64,000 nt of DNA from Longimicrobiales bacterium (GCA_951828585.1 OX639991.1:3318576-3382575), one strand, 5' to 3'; positions 52,679 to 63,469 are shown, counted from the first letter of the stretch. A program made the numbers and translations. Notes: generated by a model from the sequence alone, not told the origin.

Positions 52679-54471
52679 AGACGCAGCCCGACGCCCCCCG
52701 TCCGCGCATCCGCGTTCTGCCGGACCACGTCGCCAACCAGATCGCGGCCGGAGAAGTCGTCGAACGGCCCGCCTCGGTCGTAAAGGAGCTGGTCGAGAAC
52801 GCACTCGACGCGGGGGCCAGCGCGGTGAGGGTGTCGATCGAACAGGGGGGCAAGGGCCGCATCCGTGTCGCCGACGACGGCTGCGGCATGATACGCGAGG
52901 ACCTCCTGGTGTGCCTGGACCGCCACGCGACCAGCAAGATCCGCCGCGCCGAGGACCTGCGCGACATCCACACCCTCGGCTTCCGGGGCGAGGCGCTTCC
53001 TTCGATCGCGGCCGTGTCGCGCATGGTCATCGATACCGCGCCCTCGAACCAGGCCACGGGCAGCCGCCTGCGTGTTCTGGCGGGCCGAATGCAGGGCGTC
53101 GACGATGCACCCCGCCGGCCCGGCACCACCGTCGATGTGCGCAACCTGTTCCTCAACACACCCGTGCGGGCCCGCTTCCTGCGCGCAGCTGGCGTCGAGA
53201 CGCGCGCCGTCTCCGAGGTGCTGCACGCCCTGGCGCTGGCCAACCTGGACACCCGTTTCGTCTTCGAGTCGAATGGTCGGACCGTCTTCGACCTCGCCGC
53301 GGGACGGGAGTTGGCGGCGCGCATCGGCGCGATCTGGAAGGATGCCGACGCGGCCGTGCTCATCCCCGTGGCGACCCAGCGGGGCGGCACGCGCCTCTTC
53401 GGTGTGGTGCAGCGCCCCGACCGGGCACGGCCCGGGTTCCGCCGCGCCCACCTCTTCGTGAACGGGCGGCCCTTCCGCGACGCGGGCGTCCTGGCGGCGG
53501 CCGACCGCGGCTACCGCACCACGGTGCCCGACAACACACGCCCGTGGCTGTTCCTGTTCCTGACCGTGCCGGGCGGGCAGGTGGACGTGAACGTGCACCC
53601 CGGGAAGGCCGAGGTGCGCTTTCGGCAGCGCGGCCGGATCGAGGACTTCGTGGAGTCGTCGGTGCGGGAGACGCTGGATGGGATCGAGTCGGCCGCGACG
53701 TGGGGGGAGCCGCGGCCGCTGCACGTAGTGCGCGAGGGCGAGGGGGCGGGGCAGGGGGCGAAGGTCGCGGGGGATCCGGGGGCCGCTTCGGACGAAGACG
53801 CTGACGACGATATCGCCCAGATCAACATCTTCCGTGCGCGCGCCGCCCAGGCCGAGGACGCCGCGGCGTCCGAAGAGGTCTATATGCCGCGAGCGCCGCG
53901 GCCGGCCCTGCTGCAGATCCACAACAGCTTCATCCTGGCCGAAACCCGCGACGGGATCATCATCCTCGACCAGCACGCGGCCCACGAGCGCATCCTCTAC
54001 GAGGAGATGCTGGCCGGGTTCGAGGGCGCCGGAAGCGAGGGACAGCGGCTCCTCTTCCCCTTCACCATCCGCCTCACCAAGCCGGAACTGGAGATCGTCG
54101 AGTCGGTCTCGGAGACCCTCGCCCGGCTCGGCTTCGAACTTGCGCCCTTCGGCCACGAGGCGCTCCTCGTGCAGGCGGTCCCGAGCCCGCACCGCTACTT
54201 CGACGCCGAGCAGTGCATTCGCGAGATGGTCCAGGAGCTGCTGCACGGCTCGGACCTCACCCGCTCGGCCAACAACCAGAACGAGCGTGTGGCCATGAGC
54301 TTCGCCTGCAAGGGCGCGATCAAGGCCGGCCAGAAGCTGGCCCAGGAGGAGATGCACGAGCTCTTCGACCAGCTCTTCGCCACCGAGCTCCCCTATCACG
54401 ACATCCACGGCCGCCCCACCGTGGTGCGCCTCGGGCTGGGAGAGCTGCGGAGGAAGTTCGGACGGTCGTGA
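52675..54471 (+). CDS. mutL: DNA mismatch repair protein MutL
   Basis: 598 residues. GHKL ATPase: VANQIAAGEVVERPASVVKE, NALDAGASAVRV, VADDGCGM, TLGFRGEALPSI. The C-terminal dimerisation domain has the endonuclease metal motif DQHAAHERILYE and SFACKGAIKAGQKL. The terminal motif is DIHGRPTVV instead of the usual CPHGRP, so one metal-binding Cys is absent. No mutS is in the window. Overlaps tatD (ATGA) and miaA (GTGA). Confidence 0.94.
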   Translation: MKTQPDAPRPRIRVLPDHVANQIAAGEVVERPASVVKELVENALDAGASAVRVSIEQGGKGRIRVADDGCGMIREDLLVCLDRHATSKIRRAEDLRDIHTLGFRGEALPSIAAVSRMVIDTAPSNQATGSRLRVLAGRMQGVDDAPRRPGTTVDVRNLFLNTPVRARFLRAAGVETRAVSEVLHALALANLDTRFVFESNGRTVFDLAAGRELAARIGAIWKDADAAVLIPVATQRGGTRLFGVVQRPDRARPGFRRAHLFVNGRPFRDAGVLAAADRGYRTTVPDNTRPWLFLFLTVPGGQVDVNVHPGKAEVRFRQRGRIEDFVESSVRETLDGIESAATWGEPRPLHVVREGEGAGQGAKVAGDPGAASDEDADDDIAQINIFRARAAQAEDAAASEEVYMPRAPRPALLQIHNSFILAETRDGIIILDQHAAHERILYEEMLAGFEGAGSEGQRLLFPFTIRLTKPELEIVESVSETLARLGFELAPFGHEALLVQAVPSPHRYFDAEQCIREMVQELLHGSDLTRSANNQNERVAMSFACKGAIKAGQKLAQEEMHELFDQLFATELPYHDIHGRPTVVRLGLGELRRKFGRS

Positions 54472-55490
54472 GCCCGCCCGGTTTCCTGGCCATCGTCGGA
54501 TGCACCGGCGCGGGCAAGACCGCGCTCTCGCTCCTGGCCGCGCGCGAACTGGACGCCGAAATCATCTCGATGGACTCGCGACAGGTGTACCGCGGCATGG
54601 ACATCGGCACCGCCAAGGCCACCCCGCGCGAGCGGGCACTCGTGCCCCACCACGGCCTCGACATCCGCGACCCTGGCGAGCGCTACAGCGCCGGCGACTT
54701 CGGCCGCGACGCCCGCCGCTGGATCGCGGCCATCCGGTCGCGGGGGCGTGTGCCCCTGATCGTGGGCGGCACCGGATTCTTCCTCCGCGTCCTGACCGAC
54801 CCGATCTTCCGCGAACCGCCGCTGCACCCCGGGCGGCGCGCGGCTCTGGAGGCGGCGCTGGAGTCTCTGCCGCGGCCGGAACTGGAGCGCTGGGTCCGCG
54901 TGCTGGACCCCGACCGGGCGCCGGTCGCGATCGCGGGGGGATGCCAGCGCATGCTCCGAACACTCTCCGTGACCCTTCTGACGGGTCAAAAGCTATCCTG
55001 GTGGCATGTCCGTCATCCCACCGAGGGAAAACCGCTCGCGGGCGTGGTGTGCCGCCTGCGCCTGCCCGCCGAGGTGCTCGGGCAGCGCATCGAACGCCGG
55101 ATACGCGACATGTTGGCGGCCGGGTTCCTCGACGAAGTGGCGGGGCTGCTGCGCGCCGGCTACACCCCGGACGACCCGGGAATGAACGGTGTCGGCTACC
55201 GCGAGATGGCCAACCACCTGACCGGCGCAATCACCCTGGACGAGGCGGTCGAGCGTACCTGCGGGGCCACGCGCCGGTACGCGAAACGGCAGCGCACCTG
55301 GTTTCGCCACCAGCTGGGCCGCGATGTCGTGAAGGTGGACGGTGAGGCGCCGCTCGAGGACCAGGTCGCCACTGTCGTGGATGCCTGGCGGGAGCGGTGC
55401 AGCGTGACAGAGGGAGCGGAGTGGACTGCCGCCCGCGCAGCCGCTGACGCCTCGACCACGCCGGCGCACGCGGAGCCCGCCCACCCATGA
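54468..55490 (+). CDS. miaA: tRNA dimethylallyltransferase MiaA
   Basis: 340 residues: P-loop IVGCTGAGKTALSLLAA, MDSRQVYRGMDIGTAK, DPGERYSAGDFGRDA, VGGTGFFLRVL, MNGVGYREM and KRQRTWFRHQ. It adds a dimethylallyl group to A37 of tRNAs reading UNN codons. GTG 54468 overlaps the mutL stop. The last 30 residues are low-complexity. Confidence 0.94.
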   Translation: MSPPGFLAIVGCTGAGKTALSLLAARELDAEIISMDSRQVYRGMDIGTAKATPRERALVPHHGLDIRDPGERYSAGDFGRDARRWIAAIRSRGRVPLIVGGTGFFLRVLTDPIFREPPLHPGRRAALEAALESLPRPELERWVRVLDPDRAPVAIAGGCQRMLRTLSVTLLTGQKLSWWHVRHPTEGKPLAGVVCRLRLPAEVLGQRIERRIRDMLAAGFLDEVAGLLRAGYTPDDPGMNGVGYREMANHLTGAITLDEAVERTCGATRRYAKRQRTWFRHQLGRDVVKVDGEAPLEDQVATVVDAWRERCSVTEGAEWTAARAAADASTTPAHAEPAHP

Positions 55491-56617
55491 AGATCGGCAT
55501 CACCTGCTACCCGACCTACGGCGGCTCCGGCGCGGTCGCCACCGAATTGGGGATCGGCCTGGCCGATCGCGGGCACGAAGTCCATTTCATCTCCTATGCG
55601 CAGCCCTTCCGCCTGTCGGGGTTCCGCAAGCGCGTGTACTTCCACGAGGTGGAGATGGAGCGCTACCCCCTCTTCGAGTATCCGCACTACACGCTGGCGC
55701 TCGCCGCGGCCATCCACGACACCGCGGTCCGGGAATCCCTGGACCTGATCCACGTCCACTACGCCATCCCCCACGCCACCTCCGCCTGGATCGCGCGCGA
55801 GATGCTCGAGGAGAACGGCGGCCCGCCGCTGGTCACCACCCTGCACGGCACCGACATCACGCTCGTGGGGCTGCACCCCTCCTTCCATCCCATCACGCGC
55901 TTCTCGATCATGCGCTCCCAGGGCGTCACCGCGGTCTCGGACTTCCTGAAGGAGGTGACGGTGCGCGATTTCGGCATCCCGGAGGAACGGATCGAGGTCA
56001 TTCCCAATTTCGTGAATACCGGGCTCTTCCGGCGCGGCCGCGACCCCTGTCACCGGGAGGTCTTCGCCTCCGAAGACGAGAAGATCGTCATGCACGTCTC
56101 GAACTTCCGCCCGGTCAAGCGGGTGGTCGACGTGGTCGAGGTCTTCGCGGGGATCCGGCGCGAGACTCCGGCCAAACTGGTCATGGCCGGCGACGGTCCG
56201 GACCGCCCCCGGGCAGCCGAGCGGGCGCGCCAACTCGGCGTGGCCCGCGACGTGATCTTCCTGGGCAAACACGCCGCCATCGAGGAGTTGCTCTCCTGCG
56301 CCGACCTCTTTCTCATGACGAGCGACCGGGAGTCGTTCGGGCTGGCGGCGCTCGAGGCGCTTTCGTGCGGGGTTCCCGTAGTGGGCTACGGCGTGGGCGG
56401 CCTGCCCGAAGTGGTGCCGGACGGCGAGGCGGGGGTGCTGGTCGGGGTCGGGCAGGTCGGTGAAGCCACCGCGGCCGCGAACGACCTGCTGGGCGACCCG
56501 CGGCGCTGGGAGCGCTTCAGCGAGGCGGCGCGGGCGGTAGCGGTGGAACGCTTCGGCCGGTCCTGCGTGCTGCCGCGCTACGAATCGTACTACGAGGCCG
56601 TGCTGGAGGGGGCATGA
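55487..56617 (+). CDS. bshA: N-acetyl-alpha-D-glucosaminyl L-malate synthase BshA
   Basis: 376 residues, GT4 fold. The N-terminus MKIGITCYPTYGGSGAVATE and HYAIPHATSAWIAREML, TTLHGTDITLVG are characteristic of BshA, the first enzyme of bacillithiol synthesis. The C-terminal donor site is ESFGLAALEALSCGVPVVGY. This suggests the organism uses bacillithiol rather than glutathione. bshB and bshC are not in the window. Confidence 0.9.
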   Translation: MKIGITCYPTYGGSGAVATELGIGLADRGHEVHFISYAQPFRLSGFRKRVYFHEVEMERYPLFEYPHYTLALAAAIHDTAVRESLDLIHVHYAIPHATSAWIAREMLEENGGPPLVTTLHGTDITLVGLHPSFHPITRFSIMRSQGVTAVSDFLKEVTVRDFGIPEERIEVIPNFVNTGLFRRGRDPCHREVFASEDEKIVMHVSNFRPVKRVVDVVEVFAGIRRETPAKLVMAGDGPDRPRAAERARQLGVARDVIFLGKHAAIEELLSCADLFLMTSDRESFGLAALEALSCGVPVVGYGVGGLPEVVPDGEAGVLVGVGQVGEATAAANDLLGDPRRWERFSEAARAVAVERFGRSCVLPRYESYYEAVLEGA

Positions 56618-57429
56618 CCTGGTACGAAGGCGTTCTCCTGGGCTTCCTCCAGGGGGCCACCGAATTTCTGCCGGTCTCCAGCTCGGGCCACCTGGTGATG
56701 GGCCAGACCGTCCTGGGACTCGAGGTCCCGGGGATGGCCTTCGAGGTCGCGCTGCACTTCGCGACCCTGCTCTCGGTGCTGGTGGTCTACCGCGCCCGGA
56801 TCGGGGCGCTCCTGGCGGGAGTGGCGCGCCGTGACCGCGAGCAGCTGCGCTACGTGGGCCTGCTGGTCCTGGCATCGGTGCCGGCCGCGATCGCTGGCAT
56901 CGGGTTCGGGGATTTCTTCGCGTCGCTCTTCGACAGCGCGGTGGTGACGGGAGTGGCGCTGCTGGTCACCGGCTGTGTGGTGTGGTCGGCGCGCGGGGCG
57001 CTGGCCCGGGGTCCTGCCGGGAAAGCCGCGGCGGGGACGGCGATCATGATGGGGCTGGCGCAGGCCGTCGCGATCGTGCCGGGGATCTCCCGTTCGGGGG
57101 CGACGGTGGTGGCCGCGCTGTGGCGGGGTGTGGACCCGCGCGAGGCAGCGGCGTTCTCGTTCCTGATGTCGGTGCCGGCGGTGGGGGGCGCGGCGCTCTT
57201 GAAGGTGCCGGAACTGGTCTTGGGGCACGGGGGTGGGGTGGCTGGGGGAGTGGGGGTGGACGCGGTCTCGATGGCCGTGCTCGGGGTGGCGGTGGTGGTC
57301 GCGTGCGCAACGGGTGTGGCGGCGATCCGGGCGTTTCGCGCCATGCTCGCGAGCCGTTCGCTGCATCGGTTCGGGCCGTACCTGTGGGTGGTGGGCGCGA
57401 TCTTTCTGTGGTTCGTGAGCGGGCGGTGA
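56614..57429 (+). CDS. uppP: Undecaprenyl-diphosphate phosphatase UppP (BacA)
   Basis: 271 residues, about eight membrane helices. Catalytic blocks: GFLQGATEFLPVSSSGHLVM (E-rich motif) and IVPGISRSGATVVAALWRG. It recycles the lipid carrier for cell-wall synthesis. ATG 56614 overlaps bshA (ATGA); stop overlaps birA (GTGA). Confidence 0.94.
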   Translation: MTWYEGVLLGFLQGATEFLPVSSSGHLVMGQTVLGLEVPGMAFEVALHFATLLSVLVVYRARIGALLAGVARRDREQLRYVGLLVLASVPAAIAGIGFGDFFASLFDSAVVTGVALLVTGCVVWSARGALARGPAGKAAAGTAIMMGLAQAVAIVPGISRSGATVVAALWRGVDPREAAAFSFLMSVPAVGGAALLKVPELVLGHGGGVAGGVGVDAVSMAVLGVAVVVACATGVAAIRAFRAMLASRSLHRFGPYLWVVGAIFLWFVSGR

Positions 57430-58265
57430 GGGGCGGAGGGGGGACGGGGGCGGCCGGTCCCGCCTTGCTGGCCGCGTGGGAGGGACGCTCGGCCGAGGCG
57501 TGGGAGGGGAGGCTCTCGGTGCAGACGGTGGAGTTTCACGGGACGGTCTCGTCCACGAACGACCGCGCCAGGGTGCTGGTCGGCGAGGGGTGGCCGGTGC
57601 CGGCTGTGGTCGTGGCCGACCGGCAGAGCGCGGGGCGGGGGCGGCGGGGGCGGCGCTGGGTTTCGGACTCGCCGCTCGGGCTGTGGTTTACTGTGGCGTG
57701 GGAGGTGGGCGAAGGCGTCGTGGGGGGGTTGCCGCTCAGGGTGGGGCTGGGGGTGGCGCGGGGGGTCGAATCCGTCGCTCCGGGGCTGCGTGTGGAGGTC
57801 AAATGGCCGAACGACCTGTTCGTCGATGGGCGAAAGCTGGGAGGCATCCTCTGCGAACGGTGCGGCGACCACGTGCTGGCCGGCGTCGGCCTCAACCTTG
57901 ACCACGAGCGGGGTGATTTCCCCGCCGCGCTTGCGAGCGCCGCGACCTCGGTCCGGCTCGCGGCCGGCCGGGGCGTCGCGCGCGCCCATGTGCTGGCGGA
58001 GGTCATGGACAGGCTCGCCGGGCTTCGAGCGGGCCCGCAATCCGGGATCCCCGCCTCTGAACTGGCGGAGTTGGAGGCGCGCTCCCCCCTTGCCGGGCGA
58101 AGTTTGTGGATCGACGGGATTGTGAGACATTCTTCGGGGCACCCGCGCACCGTCGAGGCGCATCCGGTAACCGCCGGAACCGTTCTCGCCGACGGATCGC
58201 TGGAGGTGCGGGACGACGCCGGCCGGAGGCTCCGGTTCATCGCCGGGACCGTCCGCCGACAATAG
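57426..58265 (+). CDS. birA: Biotin-[acetyl-CoA carboxylase] ligase
   Basis: 279 residues. Catalytic domain: STNDRARVLV, ADRQSAGRGRRGRRWVSD, VKWPNDLFVDGRKLGGILCE and VGLNLDHE, then a C-terminal SH3-like part. The DNA-binding HTH found in regulatory BirA is absent, so this is a group I ligase without repressor function. GTG 57426 overlaps uppP; open frame upstream is a shadow. Confidence 0.92.
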   Translation: MRGGGGTGAAGPALLAAWEGRSAEAWEGRLSVQTVEFHGTVSSTNDRARVLVGEGWPVPAVVVADRQSAGRGRRGRRWVSDSPLGLWFTVAWEVGEGVVGGLPLRVGLGVARGVESVAPGLRVEVKWPNDLFVDGRKLGGILCERCGDHVLAGVGLNLDHERGDFPAALASAATSVRLAAGRGVARAHVLAEVMDRLAGLRAGPQSGIPASELAELEARSPLAGRSLWIDGIVRHSSGHPRTVEAHPVTAGTVLADGSLEVRDDAGRRLRFIAGTVRRQ

Positions 58266-58285
58266 GCAACTTCCAGGAGTTGAGC

Positions 58286-59068
58286 ATGGCTTGTCAGCTA
58301 GTCGCCGACGTGGGAAACACCGACACCGTCTTTGGGCTCCTGACCCTTTCGGGGCGCGAGGTCCTCGCCCATTGGCGGGTCAGCACGGGGGGGCAGCGTA
58401 CGGAGGACGAGTACCAGGTCCTGTTGCGTGCGCTTCTGGATTTGGGTCCGGTGGAGGCCGGCCCCATCCGGCGGGGCGTCATCGGGTCGGTGGTGCCCGG
58501 CGGTGACCGCGTACTGCGCCGGGTGCTCTCGTCGATCGTGGAAGGACCGGTCGTTCAGGTGACCGCGAGGTCCGACCTTCCCATCACGGTCGATGTCGAG
58601 GAGCCGCTGACGGTGGGCGCGGATCGGATCGTGAACACCCTTGCGGCCCGGGTTCGCTTCGGCTGCGACACCATCGTCGTCGACCTGGGCACCGCGACCA
58701 CCTTCGACTGCATCACGGCCGGGGGTGTTTTTCTCGGGGGAGTGATCGCCCCGGGGGTCAGCGCGGGACTTGACTGGCTGGCGCGCAGTACCGCCAAGCT
58801 GCCGCGCGTGGAGCTGGCGCCGCCCGCCGAAGTCATCGGGCGCCGCACCGAGGCCTGCATCCGTAGTGGCGTGTTTTACTCCGCGCTGGGGGCGGTCGAC
58901 ACGATCGTCGAACGGATCCGGGAGAGCTGGGATTCGGAGAAGGTGCTGGTGGTCGCGACGGGTGGTTTCGCGCCGGTGATCGGGCCGCACGTCTCGTCCG
59001 TGGACCGGGTGGAGCCGCATCTGACCCTGGAGGGGCTCGGGATCGCGGGGGCGCATCTGGATCGCTGA
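58286..59068 (+). CDS. coaX: Type III pantothenate kinase
   Basis: 260 residues of the ASKHA fold: [15 protein letters not shown] (phosphate 1), [28 protein letters not shown] (phosphate 2), [30 protein letters not shown]. First step of CoA synthesis. ATG 58286 has the SD CAGGAG. Pairing with birA is common in other genomes. Confidence 0.94.
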   Translation: MACQLVADVGNTDTVFGLLTLSGREVLAHWRVSTGGQRTEDEYQVLLRALLDLGPVEAGPIRRGVIGSVVPGGDRVLRRVLSSIVEGPVVQVTARSDLPITVDVEEPLTVGADRIVNTLAARVRFGCDTIVVDLGTATTFDCITAGGVFLGGVIAPGVSAGLDWLARSTAKLPRVELAPPAEVIGRRTEACIRSGVFYSALGAVDTIVERIRESWDSEKVLVVATGGFAPVIGPHVSSVDRVEPHLTLEGLGIAGAHLDR

Positions 59069-59121
59069 GCGCTTCGGGGGTTGACGTCCGAGGCTCTTCT
59101 CGCGAGACTCAATTGCTACTG

Positions 59122-59148
59122 TTAGCACTCGCACACCTTGAGTGCTAA
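59122..59148. promoter_or_regulatory. CIRCE operator (HrcA site)
   Basis: A perfect TTAGCACTC-N9-GAGTGCTAA inverted repeat lies 62 bases before groES. HrcA binds this and represses groESL until heat shock. hrcA itself is not in the window. A TTGACG (59081) may belong to the promoter, but its -10 is unclear. Confidence 0.95.
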
Positions 59149-59209
59149 CCTGCACGGGTGAAATCGCCCGGAAACCCCAACCGCAACACACACATCCAAG
59201 GAGGAGCGC

Positions 59210-59509
59210 ATGTCTGCCGCAGACAGGATCAAGCCCCTGGCGGACCGGGTGGTGGTCAAGGCCCTGGAAGAGGGCGAACAGATGCGGGGAGGCCTGTACA
59301 TCCCCGACACCGCCAAGGAGAAGCCGCAGGAAGGCGAAATCGTCGCCGTCGGACCCGGCAAGCTGAACGAGGTCGGTGATCGGGGCGAAATGGAAGTCAA
59401 GCCTGGCGACCGCGTCTTGTACGGAAAGTACAGCGGTACCGAGGTCACCGTGGATGGGGACGAGTACCTGATTCTCCGCGAATCGGACGTCCTGGCCATC
59501 GTCAACTAA
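59210..59509 (+). CDS. groES: Co-chaperonin GroES
   Basis: 99 residues: [40 protein letters not shown] (mobile loop region), [14 protein letters not shown] and [12 protein letters not shown]. Caps GroEL during folding. SD AAGGAGG upstream. Controlled by the CIRCE element just before it. Confidence 0.96.
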   Translation: MSAADRIKPLADRVVVKALEEGEQMRGGLYIPDTAKEKPQEGEIVAVGPGKLNEVGDRGEMEVKPGDRVLYGKYSGTEVTVDGDEYLILRESDVLAIVN

Positions 59510-59567
59510 CACCCACCGGGGGCCGCCCGCCGGGCGCTCACCTAGCAAATAACAGGAGACAAGCGAA

Positions 59568-61199
<1,632 letters not shown>

Positions 61200-61358
61200 C
61201 GTCGTGTCCCGGAAATTTCTTGGCTATTCGAGCACCGATGCATCCGGCCCTGCGGCGTTGCTCCTCCTCGAAATAGCGTTGCTATTCCTCGTCGTCGCGC
61301 CTTGCAGGATCCGGCGCCTCGGCACTCTCGGTAGCTCACGAACTTCTGGGACACAACA
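61200..61358. mobile_element. 159-bp MITE-like element with terminal inverted repeats
   Basis: The ends are CGTCGTGTCCCGGAAATTT and, inverted, TGTTGTGTCCCAGAAGTTC, flanked on both sides by CTAG (61196-61199, which includes the groEL stop, and 61359-61362), a plausible target duplication (TA or CTAG). It has no coding capacity. The interior has a GAATAGC/GCTATTC-type stem and matches the fragment at 36771-36866. IS630- or IS5-type transposases make such duplications; the parent element is not in the window. Confidence 0.75.
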
Positions 61359-61419
61359 CTAGCCGCACCGCGAATCCCAGCCGCGCAGGTTCGGCGGGAT
61401 GGGAGCCGGTTGAACAAAG

Positions 61420-61456
61420 CGGGGTCCGGGTGCGACGGCGTTCGGGCCCCGTTTCT
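61420..61456 (+). terminator. Probable intrinsic terminator of groESL
   Basis: CGGGGTCCG and CGGGCCCCG pair over nine positions (one G-U), loop 14, followed by TTTCTGTT. It lies beyond the MITE-like element, so the element has probably been inserted between groEL and its terminator. The rest of 61359-61610 has no gene. Confidence 0.55.
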
Positions 61457-61610
61457 GTTGATCTGCTCCGGGCACGCGTTTCCAATACTGGTCGAGCGCC
61501 GCAGACCGGACGCGTTTGAGCCTCCGCCCTCCAGCGCCTATCGTGCTTCTCGCGCACCCGCGCATTGTTATCGTGCAGCAGCCACCTCCGTGCCCCGAAA
61601 CGAGGCTCCC

Positions 61611-62267
61611 ATGCGTCTTCTCGCCCTGCTCCCCGTAGCGCTTCTGTCCATTGCGCCGCCCACCGGCGCCCAAACCACCGATCTCCCCCCGGTCGTCAAG
61701 GTCCGCAACTACCTGCCCCACATGACCCGTCCCGAAGTGGAGGACCTTCTGACCCACGGTGGAAACCGGGCGACCACGACCTTCATCGTGGATCGGATCA
61801 ATCAGGAGACACTCGGAATCGCGGTCGACCTGGGGGCGGTTGCTGGTCCCCTGACCGCGGCCAGATCGGTTCCCGCGGCGCCAAACGCACAGGCGCCCCA
61901 GCTCGACCGGCATGGCGGCACCGGTGAAACGTCGCGATCGCTGTTCCTTGTCCCGGAACTGGTCGACCTCGAAGTGGCCTATCCCGCGGAGGTGACCATG
62001 CCGTCCCACCTGGAGGCCATGCTGGACGAGGTTCTCGCGGGCGATCCGACGGCGCTGGCGGTCTTCCTCGCCGAGGGTCTCAAGGCGGAGGAAACCGGCA
62101 AGGGCACCTCGTCGGCGGAGATGTCGAGCACCGGGGTATGGGGTGTTCGCGATCCCGCCGAGGCCCCCGCCGAACGCGGCCGGACAATGACCGAGGCTTT
62201 CGTCGGCGCGGCAGTCGCCTTCATTGAGCGCTGGAACCGGCTTCGCCCCCCGAAAACGGGTGACTGA
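61611..62267 (+). pseudogene. Secreted creatininase-family protein with an internal in-frame deletion
   Basis: 218 residues with a signal peptide (LLALLPVALLSIAPPTGAQ). The family start VRNYLPHMTRPEVEDLLT is joined directly to HGGNRATTTFIVDRINQETL, which normally follows about 80 residues later (NxHGGN motif). The missing part carries the first metal ligands (the E-QHGxH region). The rest is normal: DRHGGTGETSRSLFLVPELV, STGVWGVRDPAEAPAERGR. The frame is open, so a protein may be made, but amidohydrolase activity is unlikely. Confidence 0.75.
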
Positions 62268-62269
62268 AC

Positions 62270-62290
62270 GCGCACCATTTTTCGGTGCGC
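62270..62290. terminator. Hairpin after the creatininase-like gene
   Basis: GCGCACC and GGTGCGC form a perfect 7-bp stem around ATTTTTC, two bases after the stop. Only a weak T run (GTTTGG) follows, so termination is plausible but not certain. Confidence 0.4.
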
Positions 62291-62419
62291 GCCCGTTTGG
62301 CCCCCGGCAGGCTGGCCCAGCCCCGACCCGACACTTTCACCCGGGCGGCCGAGGAGGCACTTTTTGGGCCGTCGGTCCCCACGATTCCGTATCACGCCAC
62401 TCCTACCGGAGGAAAGTCC

Positions 62420-63304
62420 GTGAAGGTCTCCCGATTCGTTCGTCTCTGCTTCCTCGTCTTCCTCGTCTTCCTCGCCGCCACCCCCCTCACCGCCCAGCAG
62501 GTCGGCCCCGCGAACGGCACCCTGATCGTCGCCGGCGGCTCCCTCTCCGACCCCGCGGTCTTCGCCCGGTTCGTCGAACTCGCGGGTGGCCCTGCCGCAC
62601 CCATCGTCATCATTCCGACGGCTGGCGGGGGGGACAGCTACGATCAGTTCTTCGGCGGCCGCCGCCCCTTCGAGCGCGCAGGCGCCCGCGACATTTCCAT
62701 CCTGCACACCAACGACCCCGAAGTCGCCAACACCGACGCCTTCGTCGCGCCCCTGCTCGAGGCCCGGGGCGTGTGGTTCACCGGCGGGCGCCAGTGGCGG
62801 CTGGCCGACGCCTACCTGGACACCAAGGTCCACGACGCGCTCTGGGGGGTGCTGGAACGGGGCGGCGTCATCGGCGGGTCGTCCGCTGGCGCCTCGATCC
62901 AGGGCTCGTACCTGGTGCGGGGAGACACCCGTACCAACACCGTCATGATGGGGGACCACGAGGTGGGACTCGGCTTCCTGAAGGGAGTCGGGATTGACCA
63001 GCACCTGCTCCGGCGCAACCGCCACTTCGACATGGTCGAGGTGATTCGCGCGAAACCCGAGCTTCTGGGGATCGGCCTTGACGAGAACACCGCGATCATC
63101 GTGCGGGGCGATCGCTTCGAAGTCGTCGGCCAGAGCTACGCCGTCATCTACGACCACAACGCCACGCTGGACGGGGGCGGACTGTTCTACTTTCTGGCGC
63201 CCGGGGACCGGTATGATATGGCGGCGCGGCAGGCGTTCCGGCCAGCCCGGGACGAGCGACCGCTGGGACGGGTGACGAGCACGCCGTGGCCGCCGGGGGG
63301 CTAG
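62420..63304 (+). CDS. Secreted cyanophycinase-like S51 peptidase
   Basis: 294 residues: signal peptide (LCFLVFLVFLAATPLTAQQ), GTLIVAGGSLSDPAVFARFV, a nucleophile serine in IGGSSAGASIQGSYL, FTGGRQWRLADAYLDT and IDQHLLRRNRHFDMVEVI. Cyanophycinases cleave beta-Asp-Arg bonds of cyanophycin; secreted forms outside cyanobacteria may act on isoaspartyl peptides. GTG 62420 has the SD GGAGGA. No cyanophycin synthetase is visible. Confidence 0.87.
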   Translation: MKVSRFVRLCFLVFLVFLAATPLTAQQVGPANGTLIVAGGSLSDPAVFARFVELAGGPAAPIVIIPTAGGGDSYDQFFGGRRPFERAGARDISILHTNDPEVANTDAFVAPLLEARGVWFTGGRQWRLADAYLDTKVHDALWGVLERGGVIGGSSAGASIQGSYLVRGDTRTNTVMMGDHEVGLGFLKGVGIDQHLLRRNRHFDMVEVIRAKPELLGIGLDENTAIIVRGDRFEVVGQSYAVIYDHNATLDGGGLFYFLAPGDRYDMAARQAFRPARDERPLGRVTSTPWPPGG

Positions 63305-63387
63305 CGGCTCGTGGAAACCGCCCGTGCCCCAGGGCCCGTGCGGACTTACCCGCGGACCGCCAGCCGCTACTCATGAGATCCCCGTTG

Positions 63388-63422
63388 TTGTACCGCGGGG
63401 ATTCCCCCCGCTTGAGGTACAA
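63388..63422. promoter_or_regulatory. Strong hairpin upstream of thrS
   Basis: TTGTACC pairs with GGTACAA and, inside it, GCGGGG with CCCCGC, with a TTGA bulge: about 13 base pairs. It ends 48 bases before the thrS start. There is no T tail. It may be a 5' leader structure of thrS, or a terminator-like end of the peptidase gene; it shows no T-box features. Confidence 0.5.
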
Positions 63423-63469
63423 ACTGGCGTACTCCCACCCCGCCGCCGATACGGGTTAGCTTTCGCGCC

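Noticed and set aside
59081-59122. A sigma-70 promoter TTGACG...TACTGT for groESL
   Set aside because: The spacing is about 30 bases, far from 17, so only the CIRCE element is reported.
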